Positions 1 to 6,870 of a stretch of 22,477 nucleotides of DNA are shown in pieces (position 1 is the first letter of the stretch; every line of letters starts with the position of its first letter). The position numbers and the translations under genes are program-made. The notes below the pieces were generated by a model that was not told the origin of the DNA, did no database searches, and worked only from the letters and a program-made list of their open reading frames with translations. The stretch is from Lachnospiraceae bacterium (GTDB lineage: Bacteria; Bacillota; Clostridia; Lachnospirales; Lachnospiraceae), in NCBI GenBank assembly GCA_021199405.1, contig JAJQID010000179.1:1-22477 (forward strand), given 5' to 3'.

Positions 1-865
1 GCGCAACGGTGGGAATCAGCACTCCGTCAAAGGCAATCGCTCCCTGAAAATACAGACTGCCGCTGAAAAACAGCATGGCCAGGTCACACAGCAAAATTAC
101 CGTATTGGTGACCGCCGTGTTGCGGCCGGATACCCGTTTCATCTTTTCCTCTTCCCTGGAAAGAGCGTCCGTCCTTTCGTTCATTTCAGAGAGCCTTTTT
201 TCTCCCTGGTCATACTGAATGGTCTCGGTCAGCCCTCTCATGCTGTCCAGCACAAAGCCGGACAGCTCCCCGGACCCGGTGCGGAATTTCAGTCCTGTAT
301 CCCCGCTGACTCTGGATATGATCAGCGGAATCACGACGCCCACCATCAGATAGGCCGCCAGCGCCAGCAGTCCCAGCTGCCAGTGAAAGGAGCCAATGAA
401 CAGGCACATAATCACCGTAAAAAGAAAAGCAATGGCCGCCGGAGAGATAGTATGAGCATAAAACACCTCCAGAAGCTCGATATCCGAGGTGATGACGCTG
501 ATCAGGTCGCCCTTGTCCCTGCCCTCCAGCTTCGCCGGGCTGAGCCTGCGCAGCGCCCGGAAAACCCTGTCCCGGATCAGTGCCAGCAGCTTAAAGGCAA
601 TAAAGTGGTTGCAGGCCTGCTCTCCATAGCGAAGCAGGGCCCGCAGCAGGGCAAACAGGAGTGCGCAGGCAAACACTCCTCCCACGGAGAGAAGCGTATC
701 AAAGCCCAGCAGGCTCAGCAGGGCATATCCTCCCAGAATGGTGATAAAGGAGGCGCACAAATTTCCCACAAGCCCCATCAGTATGGCCAGAAGCATATAG
801 CCGGTCAGTGGCTTCACCAGGCCAATCAGCCGACACATTACCGTAAATCCGCTTCTTTTTTTCAT
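1..865 (-). CDS. cydC: CydC-like ABC exporter subunit, N-terminal part (partial)
   Basis: This is the second half-transporter of a heterodimeric ABC exporter. Only the first 288 residues are in the window; the ATP-binding domain lies beyond the left edge. The visible part begins MKKRSGFTVMCRL and consists of hydrophobic membrane segments of an exporter-type transmembrane domain. The frame is open to the window edge. Its ATG overlaps the stop of the preceding subunit (TAATG, sharing one base), so the two are probably translationally coupled and assemble as a pair. By resemblance to the CydDC family it would export thiols such as cysteine or glutathione, but in anaerobes without cytochrome bd that substrate is inferred from homology only. 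Other heterodimeric multidrug exporters remain possible. Confidence 0.8.
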   Translation of the reverse strand, partial: MKKRSGFTVMCRLIGLVKPLTGYMLLAILMGLVGNLCASFITILGGYALLSLLGFDTLLSVGGVFACALLFALLRALLRYGEQACNHFIAFKLLALIRDRVFRALRRLSPAKLEGRDKGDLISVITSDIELLEVFYAHTISPAAIAFLFTVIMCLFIGSFHWQLGLLALAAYLMVGVVIPLIISRVSGDTGLKFRTGSGELSGFVLDSMRGLTETIQYDQGEKRLSEMNERTDALSREEEKMKRVSGRNTAVTNTVILLCDLAMLFFSGSLYFQGAIAFDGVLIPTVA

Positions 866-2658
866 TATGCTTCCGCCTCCCTTCCAAAATTTTCCAGACT
901 CTGCTGGGCGTTCCAAAGCAGCCTGTAAGCACCGTTTTGCTCAAGCAACTCTCTGTGGCTTCCGCTCTCCGTGATTCTCCCGTCGTCCATCACGTAAATC
1001 CGGTCAGAGCCGGTCACATTGACCAGCCGGTGAGAAATCAGAATTACGGTCTTTTTTCCCTCCAGCGCATGAATCTGGGTCATAATCTCATTTTCACTCT
1101 CCACGTCAATGTTGGAGGTAGCCTCATCGAAAATATACACCGGGCTGTCATGGAGAAGAGCCCTTGCCAGAGCCAGACGCTGGCGCTGTCCGCCGGACAG
1201 ATTATTGCCCTGCTCAGTCAGAAGGGTGTCCAGTCCCTTCTCCGAGCGAAGGAAATCCGCCAGATTTACCTGCTCCAGTATCCGCCACAGCTCCTCATCC
1301 GTTGCCTCAGGCCGCCCCATCAGCAGATTGTCCCGGACGGTACCCTTAAATAAATAGCTGTGATGACTGACGTAGGTGATATTCTGGAATAAGCTGGCCT
1401 CGTTTAACTCCCTCAGTTCCACGCCGCCCACCGTTACGCTGCCCTGATAATCCCGATTTCGTCCCATCAGAATGGAGGCCAGCGTGGATTTTCCGCAGCC
1501 TGACTCACCCACGATGGAAATAAAACTGCCCTGAGGGATTGTCAGGTCAACACCGTGCAGAACCTCACGCTCTTTTTTCTCAGAGTTTCCATTTTCTTTT
1601 TCCCCGCCACTTCTGCTTTCCTTTTTTTCAGTCCTTTGATAAGAAAAGGATAAATCACTGCAGATCACAGGGCCATCCTTAGGGCACAGTTCATTTTTCA
1701 ACTCCGGCTCCGGCAGATCCAGAAGCCGAAATATCTTGTCGCTGGCTGCCATACCGTTCATGGCCACATGAAAATAAGAGCCCAGCTGCCGCATGGGAAT
1801 AAAGAAATCCGCGGAGAGCAGGATGATCAGCAGACAGCCGGACAGGGGCACATGTCCCGCCATGTACTGCGTCACAGCCATGATCAGTCCCAGAGCCGCA
1901 CCGCCGTAAGCAATAAAGTCCATAATCGTAATGGAATTGAGCTGCATGGTCAGCACCTTCATGGTAATTTTGCGGAATTTCTCCGCCTCCGCATTCATTT
2001 CCTCCTGCTTGAATTCATCGGCCTGATAAATTTTCAGGGTGGTCAGGCCCTGCAAATTTTCCAGAAATACGTCCCCCAGTGCGGTGTACTGGCCCCAGTA
2101 TTTGCCCAGCAGCTTTTTGGCCCAGGTCTGCACCAGAGCTATGGCAATGGGAATCAGCGGTACGCAGACCAGCAGCACCACTGCCGAAGGCACATTGATA
2201 AAGCACAGATAAAGAAACAGGGTAAAGGGCGCCAGCATGGCATAAAAAAACTGGGGCAGATAAGCTCCGAAATAGGTTTCCAGCTGGTCCACGCCCTCCA
2301 CTGAGACCTGAACGATCTCGGAGGTCGCCGTCTGTTCATTGTAGGACGCGCCGAGGCGCAGCAGCTTTTCATAGATTTTCTGGCGCAGGGTTTTCTTCAC
2401 TGCCTTTGAGGACAGAAAGCTCATGCGGGAGGCGCCAATGGCGCAGACAAAGCGGAGGAGCACCGCCGCCAGAGCTATAACAAGGGTTGTAAGCATGGCA
2501 GTCTGATCCGCCGCTTTGTCAAACAGGTTGGCCAAAAAGAGGGTGATGCCGGTCATCATGGCGATGTTGGCCAACAGGGCACACCATTGGAATACCACGT
2601 TTCCGATAATGTATTTCATACTGCCGCTGACTACGGAGGTCAGTCGTTTATCGATCAT
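865..2658 (-). CDS. cydD: CydD-like ABC exporter, permease fused to ATPase
   Basis: An inner-membrane half-transporter of about 597 residues. Counting from an upstream ATG at 2667, an N-terminal six-helix membrane domain spans roughly residues 15-310 and the nucleotide-binding domain about 335-590. Visible motifs are Walker A GESGCGKST (387-395), signature LSGGQ (490-494), Walker B VYIFDEA (510-516) and the switch histidine in ISHR (546). The stretch TSEIVQVSVEGVDQLE in the membrane domain is typical of CydD. I place the start at 2658 because the GGAAAGGA ribosome site touches the ATG at 2667 directly but lies 9 bases before the next in-frame ATG. The gene follows a DUF454 gene and overlaps cydC. 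No cytochrome bd genes are visible, so the CydDC name indicates family, not a proven role. Confidence 0.85.
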   Translation of the reverse strand: MIDKRLTSVVSGSMKYIIGNVVFQWCALLANIAMMTGITLFLANLFDKAADQTAMLTTLVIALAAVLLRFVCAIGASRMSFLSSKAVKKTLRQKIYEKLLRLGASYNEQTATSEIVQVSVEGVDQLETYFGAYLPQFFYAMLAPFTLFLYLCFINVPSAVVLLVCVPLIPIAIALVQTWAKKLLGKYWGQYTALGDVFLENLQGLTTLKIYQADEFKQEEMNAEAEKFRKITMKVLTMQLNSITIMDFIAYGGAALGLIMAVTQYMAGHVPLSGCLLIILLSADFFIPMRQLGSYFHVAMNGMAASDKIFRLLDLPEPELKNELCPKDGPVICSDLSFSYQRTEKKESRSGGEKENGNSEKKEREVLHGVDLTIPQGSFISIVGESGCGKSTLASILMGRNRDYQGSVTVGGVELRELNEASLFQNITYVSHHSYLFKGTVRDNLLMGRPEATDEELWRILEQVNLADFLRSEKGLDTLLTEQGNNLSGGQRQRLALARALLHDSPVYIFDEATSNIDVESENEIMTQIHALEGKKTVILISHRLVNVTGSDRIYVMDDGRITESGSHRELLEQNGAYRLLWNAQQSLENFGREAEA

Positions 2659-2730
2659 ATTTTTCATTCCTTTCCATAATAAAATAGCTGCTTCCGGATC
2701 CTACACTGTCCTTAGTATACAGTGGTTGCT

Positions 2731-3123
2731 TCAGGCCGCCGGCTCCGCCTGCGGGGGAATGGTTTTTACCTTCAGGAAAAAATACAGCAGGTGGCATATC
2801 CACACAACGGCCAGAACCGCCCGTCCGACAGGTACGCTGGACATCATGGCAAAGCCGATGGCCATAATCAGCGTCACGGTAATGACAATCCGCAGCTTGG
2901 TTTTCATGGTCATGCCCTCGCCCTTCACAAAGGTCTCCAGATTATTTTTGTACAGCTTCGTACTCTGAAACCAGGTGCTCAGTTTTTCTGAGCTCTTTCC
3001 AAAGCAGAAGGCTGCCAACATCAAAAAGGGCACCGTCGGCAGAATGGGCAAAACCGTGCCGACAGCACCCAGGCCAAGCGCCAGAAATCCCAGCGCCATG
3101 TAGACTATTTTTTTTACTTTCAT
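2731..3123 (-). CDS. DUF454/YbaN family small membrane protein
   Basis: A 130-residue membrane protein of the DUF454 (E. coli YbaN-like) family, whose function is not established. The first hydrophobic segment contains LGLGAVGTVLPILPTVPF, a characteristic family stretch, followed by a short loop (FGKSSEKLSTWF) and two C-terminal hydrophobic segments. The frame could start at 3138, but that ATG is itself part of the ribosome site: GGAGAG at 3136-3131 lies 7 bases before the ATG at 3123, so 3123 is the better start. It is the first gene of a likely three-gene unit with the CydDC-like exporter 72 bases downstream. It has a good promoter with a palindrome over the start point, so the unit is probably repressed by a regulator encoded elsewhere. 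Confidence 0.85.
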   Translation of the reverse strand: MKVKKIVYMALGFLALGLGAVGTVLPILPTVPFLMLAAFCFGKSSEKLSTWFQSTKLYKNNLETFVKGEGMTMKTKLRIVITVTLIMAIGFAMMSSVPVGRAVLAVVWICHLLYFFLKVKTIPPQAEPAA

Positions 3124-3158
3124 AATGATACTCTCCATTTCTTGTAAGTTTATTCTAA

Positions 3159-3168
3159 CTAACGTTAG
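3159..3168. promoter_or_regulatory. TetR-type operator palindrome CTAACGTTAG
   Basis: A perfect 10-bp palindrome lies at the predicted transcription start of the DUF454-cydDC promoter. An extra CTAAC half-copy sits immediately beside it (3155-3159). TAACGTTA cores are common in operators of TetR-family repressors; the assignment to TetR is inferred, and no TetR gene is in the window. Confidence 0.5.
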
Positions 3169-3172
3169 CCAT

Positions 3173-3201
3173 ATCTTACTATGGGGATATCATTTTGTCA
3201 A
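3173..3201 (-). promoter_or_regulatory. Sigma-A promoter of the DUF454-cydDC unit
   Basis: On the minus strand, TTGACA (3201-3196) is followed after exactly 17 bases by TAAGAT (3178-3173). The expected transcription start is near 3166. It begins only a few bases after the stop of the preceding M56 gene, with no terminator between them, so some read-through is possible. Confidence 0.75.
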
Positions 3202-3209
3202 GAATGGAA

Positions 3210-6200
3210 TTACTCCACGAACACCGCCGACTGCGCGATGGAAATCGCCTCCTCCTTCGTAAACTGATTCTTCGCCAGTCCCAGGCAATAGCCGGTGGTG
3301 GCCCCAGCGCCGTCGTCCACAAAGATGATGTACCAGTATTTTGATACGGTATCGATCTCGTTTAAATTCACACCGCTCTCTTCCATCCTGCCCTCTGTCG
3401 AGGATGTGTACATATCATATTCCACCTCCAGCAGATAAGCGGTTTTTGCGGTGCCGTCCACCATCTCCACATACGCAGACACCATATGGTTCCCCAGAGA
3501 AAAGCCCGGTATCAGGGTGTCGCCATCCCAGGACCAGCAGCCCACCCCGATCACCGCGAAGAACCCCGCGCAATACTGCCAGTCCGCAACAAGCGCCTCC
3601 TCCTCGTATCCCTCCTGCAGCTCATAGGCCACAGGCTTAATCAACACACCGCCGCTCATCGCAGCACTGCTGTCAAGCGTATAGCCAATGGTCGGATCCC
3701 AGCTTCCAAACGTATACCCATCAGGCAGATCAACAGAGGAGAGGAACATTTCCAGGCTCCAGGCGCTTTTATCCGCTGTTTTCTGAAGATAGCTTTCGAA
3801 ACCCTCCGGCGTAGCGGCATAATCATTGGCGCCGCCCTTACCTATGCGGCGGAGGCAAAAGAGATCCTCCGTTCCCGCGTCATCCGAGATATACAGCATG
3901 TCCAGAGAATTATCCTCTTTGTAGTAGCTGGCCCGGAAGGTATAGTCCACGCCCCCATACTCTAATGAAAACTCATACCAGTAATTCAGTGTGCCTGTGC
4001 TTTCCGGGTAATTCAGAACCGCGTTCTCACAGCTGGCGAAGTCAAATTCGATCATTGCACTGTAGCCCCCATTCAGCAGCTCCATCAGCGTCTCCATGGT
4101 CAGCGGCTCTCCCAGCGTCTGAGCAAGAGCATATTCCAGAGACTCCTTTTGTCCCAGCTCCTCCGTGGCAGCCTCCAGCTCTGCCCTGGAAGCCTCCTCT
4201 TCCTCCAGAAGCTCCAGATTTTTTGCTGCGGCCTCCAGTTCTTCTTCAGTGACCCCTGCCTCCTTTAGAAGCTCTGCCTTTGTCACAAAGGGAATGTCAT
4301 ATACAGCTTGTGCCTCCTCTGTTGACAGTTCCCTGTCTTCTGTCACAAGATCCCCGGTTCCCTCATCCAGACTGTAAATCGTATGAACCCCGGTGTTCCA
4401 CTCTACATGAATACCATCCACGCCATACCGCAGCGGATAGGCCGTCCCCATGCTGGCAAGGGTTTCTTCCGTATTCGGGAAATAAACCTCCGCTGAAATT
4501 TCCGCGTGATCTGTTCTGCCTGCGTCATAGGTTCCATAGTTCGAAACCAGCAGAACGCTGTAGCCATGATACGAAAGAATCTGGCAGTAATCATCCTCAT
4601 CCAGCGTTGTCAGAATATCTGAAAGCTGCAAAATCTGCTCTGCGGTATGAGCCAACGGATCTGCAGCTGCGTCCTCTGAACCTCCGGACTGCTCCTGCGT
4701 CACAAAGCCGGTCTCCTCCGTCCACAGTTCCTTCCGCATGACAAAGGAAATCTCTTCAAGGGCCGCCAGCTCCTCCTCCGACAGAGTCAGCTCCTGCTCA
4801 AACACATCGTCCTCCACCTCAACCAGAGCGCTCTGCACCTCTACAGTCAACCCGCCGCCGTCCGAATCCAGGCTGTATTTCGTAATACTTCCATCCCGTT
4901 CAGGCAGATAAATACTCTCTCCGTCGTATTGAAGGATACAGGAGGTGCTGCTTGCGGAAAGCTGCTCCACTATATAAGGGAAATACACAGTCGCAGAGCA
5001 GGTTCCATATTCCACATTTCCCGTATCGTAAACTCCCTGATCAGCCACCAGCAGCACCTGATACCCGCTCAGATCCAGAAGCTGACAATATGTTTCTTCC
5101 TCTATATTACTTATAATTTCTTCAATATTATTTCTGTCCGGAAGCGTTTCCTCATCCTCCTCTGACCCGGAAGGCCGCACCAGAAGCCCCACCGCCAGCA
5201 GTCCAATGGCCAGCACCGCCGCCAGGGTGATTGCCATTCCCCGCTTTTTAAAATTCAGAACATTTTTTATCCTCGCTCTCAGCCCGGGCTCCCCAAAGGT
5301 CAGAGACGTCAGGATATAATGATTTTGCAGGGCGCCGTATTTCAGCAAACTGCCGGCATAGGCTTTTTTGATATCCGAATCTGACTTCAGCAGCACCGCC
5401 TCGTCGCAGGAAAGCTCCATGTCCACGCCAAAAAAGTGAAAAGCCAGCCATACCAGCGGATTATACCAGTAGACAATGGCCACACACAGAACAACAGCCT
5501 TGACAATATTGTCCCTCCGTTTGCGATGATAAAGCTCGTGGCGAATGATATAGGCCCGCTCTTCCCCGTTTAAGCTGTCCGGCAGATAAACCGTCGGTTT
5601 CAGAAAGCCAAAAAGCAACGGCGTATCCAGACCCTGCAGCGTCACCAACCGCTTCTCCTCATCCTTTTCGATCAACGGGAAGCCATTGAGCCGACGGCGC
5701 ATTTTCAGATACTGCACGCCTTCCATGGCAAACAGAATCATCATCACTGAGACCCACACAATCAGCAGGCACCGGACAAAAATCGTCTCCCCGCCAAAAG
5801 CTGCAAGAACCCGGCTCCATATCCGTTCTGACATTTTGATCGTCTCATCAGCCCCTGTGACGTCCGATGACACCTCCAAAGCTCCATCCGCCAGCTGATC
5901 TACCGCGCCGTTTCTCAGAGCAGAATATTCATCATTCTCCGGATTGTACGCCAACCCGGTCTTCGATTCTGCCCCCGTCTCCTGCTCCTGCGACACTCCC
6001 GACAACTCCACCTGATACAGCTGCCTGGGAATCAGGCTGAAGCTCCCTGTCAGCACAGTCGGTACCGCCAGATTAAGGAACACAATGATCCAGAGGGAAT
6101 AACAGTACCTGCTGCCCGCCTTCCGCAGCAGCGGCCGGAGCAAAAACGCCAGCACAATACCATAGACGCCGATCAGATTCATTTGCAGTATATGATTGAG

Positions 6201-6215
6201 TATTTCCATGCCCAT
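3210..6215 (-). CDS. M56 (BlaR1-like) membrane metalloprotease with duplicated extracellular sensor domain
   Basis: A 1001-residue polytopic protein. The first 350 residues resemble BlaR1/MecR1: membrane helices near 11-30, 38-62, 145-168, 236-262 and 327-347, zinc motif HELYH (226-230), downstream ELSCDEAV (267-274) supplying the third ligand, and RARIKNVLNFKKR just before the last helix. The rest, about 650 residues, is predicted extracellular. It holds two tandem copies of one module (364-498 and 531-650; YCQLLDLSGYQVLLV against YCQILSYHGYSVLLV), a Glu-rich probable coiled coil (646-693), and a C-terminal unit of about 310 residues. I see no penicillin-binding SxxK/KTG domain. The start at 6215 has GGGGAG 7 bases upstream. 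It follows a BlaI gene by 82 bases, so a sensor-protease releasing that repressor is likely; the ligand is unknown. Confidence 0.88.
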   Translation of the reverse strand: MGMEILNHILQMNLIGVYGIVLAFLLRPLLRKAGSRYCYSLWIIVFLNLAVPTVLTGSFSLIPRQLYQVELSGVSQEQETGAESKTGLAYNPENDEYSALRNGAVDQLADGALEVSSDVTGADETIKMSERIWSRVLAAFGGETIFVRCLLIVWVSVMMILFAMEGVQYLKMRRRLNGFPLIEKDEEKRLVTLQGLDTPLLFGFLKPTVYLPDSLNGEERAYIIRHELYHRKRRDNIVKAVVLCVAIVYWYNPLVWLAFHFFGVDMELSCDEAVLLKSDSDIKKAYAGSLLKYGALQNHYILTSLTFGEPGLRARIKNVLNFKKRGMAITLAAVLAIGLLAVGLLVRPSGSEEDEETLPDRNNIEEIISNIEEETYCQLLDLSGYQVLLVADQGVYDTGNVEYGTCSATVYFPYIVEQLSASSTSCILQYDGESIYLPERDGSITKYSLDSDGGGLTVEVQSALVEVEDDVFEQELTLSEEELAALEEISFVMRKELWTEETGFVTQEQSGGSEDAAADPLAHTAEQILQLSDILTTLDEDDYCQILSYHGYSVLLVSNYGTYDAGRTDHAEISAEVYFPNTEETLASMGTAYPLRYGVDGIHVEWNTGVHTIYSLDEGTGDLVTEDRELSTEEAQAVYDIPFVTKAELLKEAGVTEEELEAAAKNLELLEEEEASRAELEAATEELGQKESLEYALAQTLGEPLTMETLMELLNGGYSAMIEFDFASCENAVLNYPESTGTLNYWYEFSLEYGGVDYTFRASYYKEDNSLDMLYISDDAGTEDLFCLRRIGKGGANDYAATPEGFESYLQKTADKSAWSLEMFLSSVDLPDGYTFGSWDPTIGYTLDSSAAMSGGVLIKPVAYELQEGYEEEALVADWQYCAGFFAVIGVGCWSWDGDTLIPGFSLGNHMVSAYVEMVDGTAKTAYLLEVEYDMYTSSTEGRMEESGVNLNEIDTVSKYWYIIFVDDGAGATTGYCLGLAKNQFTKEEAISIAQSAVFVE
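4266..5126 (-). repeat. Tandem duplicated module inside the M56 protein
   Basis: Protein-level repeat: residues 364-498 (5126-4722) and 531-650 (4625-4266). Both copies share, in order, a YCQ-L--GY-VLLV block, a G-YD-G block, a VYFP block, a Y-LD block, and an LS-EE then FV-K-EL ending. The copies are diverged, so the duplication is old. Confidence 0.8.
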
Positions 6216-6297
6216 ATTTTATCTCCCCTTGGTACGCAGAGCCTCCGGTAAAACCCGGACGCTCTCACATGCGTTTCCATGCAGTCTCCATTTTACC

Positions 6298-6663
6298 TCA
6301 CTCTGTTTCCTTATACTCCGCAATCATTCTCTCCAGCTGTTCGATCTCCGACTTTGAAATTTTCTTCTTCCGGATAAATGCGGCCACAAAGCCGGGCAGA
6401 GAGCCGCCGTAATTCTGCTCCAGATACTCCTCCCCCAGAAGCCTTGTGTACTCATCCGCGCTGACTTTGCTGCTGACAATGCTTCCCTGATTCTGAAAAA
6501 TATCATTTTCACAGAGCTTTTTTAACACCGTATAGGTGGTGGACTTTTTCCAGTTCATGTGCTGCGCCGCCAGCGTCACCAGCTGCCCGCTGCCCAGCGG
6601 TTCGTTCTCCCAGATGATGTCCGCCAGCTGCTTCTCCGCGTCTGTCATTTTGTAAATAACCAT
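6298..6663 (-). CDS. BlaI/MecI family repressor (module 1)
   Basis: A 121-residue winged-helix repressor of the BlaI/MecI/CopY family. The N-terminal DNA-binding half contains the recognition-helix region KKSTTYTVLKKL (39-50); the C-terminal dimerization part includes GGSLPGFVAAFIRKKKIS. The start at 6663 is supported by AGGTGG 6 bases upstream. No CxCxxxxCxC motif is present, so it is not a CopY-type copper repressor despite the neighbouring copA. It should bind the two dyads overlapping its own promoter and be inactivated by cleavage triggered by the M56 protein encoded just downstream. At the position matching the Asn-Phe cleavage site of MecI it has Ala95-Phe96. It aligns without gaps with the second BlaI protein (13554-13931). 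Confidence 0.92.
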   Translation of the reverse strand: MVIYKMTDAEKQLADIIWENEPLGSGQLVTLAAQHMNWKKSTTYTVLKKLCENDIFQNQGSIVSSKVSADEYTRLLGEEYLEQNYGGSLPGFVAAFIRKKKISKSEIEQLERMIAEYKETE

Positions 6664-6709
6664 GTAAACCCACCTTTCCTTTCAGCTGCAGCTCTTCCTG
6701 CGTTATTTT

Positions 6710-6748
6710 GGTCTATTTTTTATAGACTCAGTCTATCATTTATAGACC
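6710..6748. promoter_or_regulatory. Double BlaI operator, two GTCTAT-N5-ATAGAC dyads
   Basis: Two perfect 6-5-6 dyads lie at 6711-6727 and 6731-6747, with centres 20 bp apart (about two helical turns). Together with flanking G/C bases they form four half-sites symmetric about 6729. One dyad covers the -35/-10 spacer and -10, the other the start point. The same dyad type occurs before the second blaI gene. Confidence 0.75.
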
Positions 6749-6758
6749 GGCATGTCAA
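6730..6758 (-). promoter_or_regulatory. Promoter of BlaI/M56 module 1
   Basis: TTGACA (6758-6753), a 17-bp spacer, then TAGACT (6735-6730); start point expected near 6723, about 60 bases before the blaI ATG. The -10 element is built from an operator half-site, so repressor binding would block it directly. Confidence 0.75.
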
Positions 6759-6775
6759 GACTTTTTCCATAAATA

Positions 6776-6823
6776 CACAAAAATCCACCATATCCGATGC
6801 ACTGCACCAGATATGATGGATTT
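6776..6823 (-). terminator. Intrinsic terminator after copA
   Basis: A 14-bp stem (6781-6794 with 6810-6823, one G-U pair in the RNA, 15-base loop) is followed on the minus strand by TTTTTG. It closes the csoR-copA unit just upstream of the blaI module 1 promoter. Confidence 0.75.
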
Positions 6824-6870
6824 CCATCGAGAAAACAAATGAAAGCTCACGTATACTGAAAATAAAATAC

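Noticed and set aside
2704..2724. CACTGT-N9-ACAGTG hairpin upstream of cydD
   Set aside because: Only 6 pairs with no T-run, and it is within a likely operon; could be chance.
6247..6297. GGTAAAA...TTTTACC inverted repeat between blaI and the first M56 gene
   Set aside because: Only 7 A/T-rich pairs enclose 37 bases without a good inner stem or a T-run; too weak to call a terminator or operator.
6298..6663. BlaI-family gene next to copA read as a CopY copper repressor
   Set aside because: There is no C-terminal CxCxxxxCxC motif, the operators are GTCTA-N7-TAGAC rather than TACANNTGTA, a terminator separates it from copA, and copA already has csoR.
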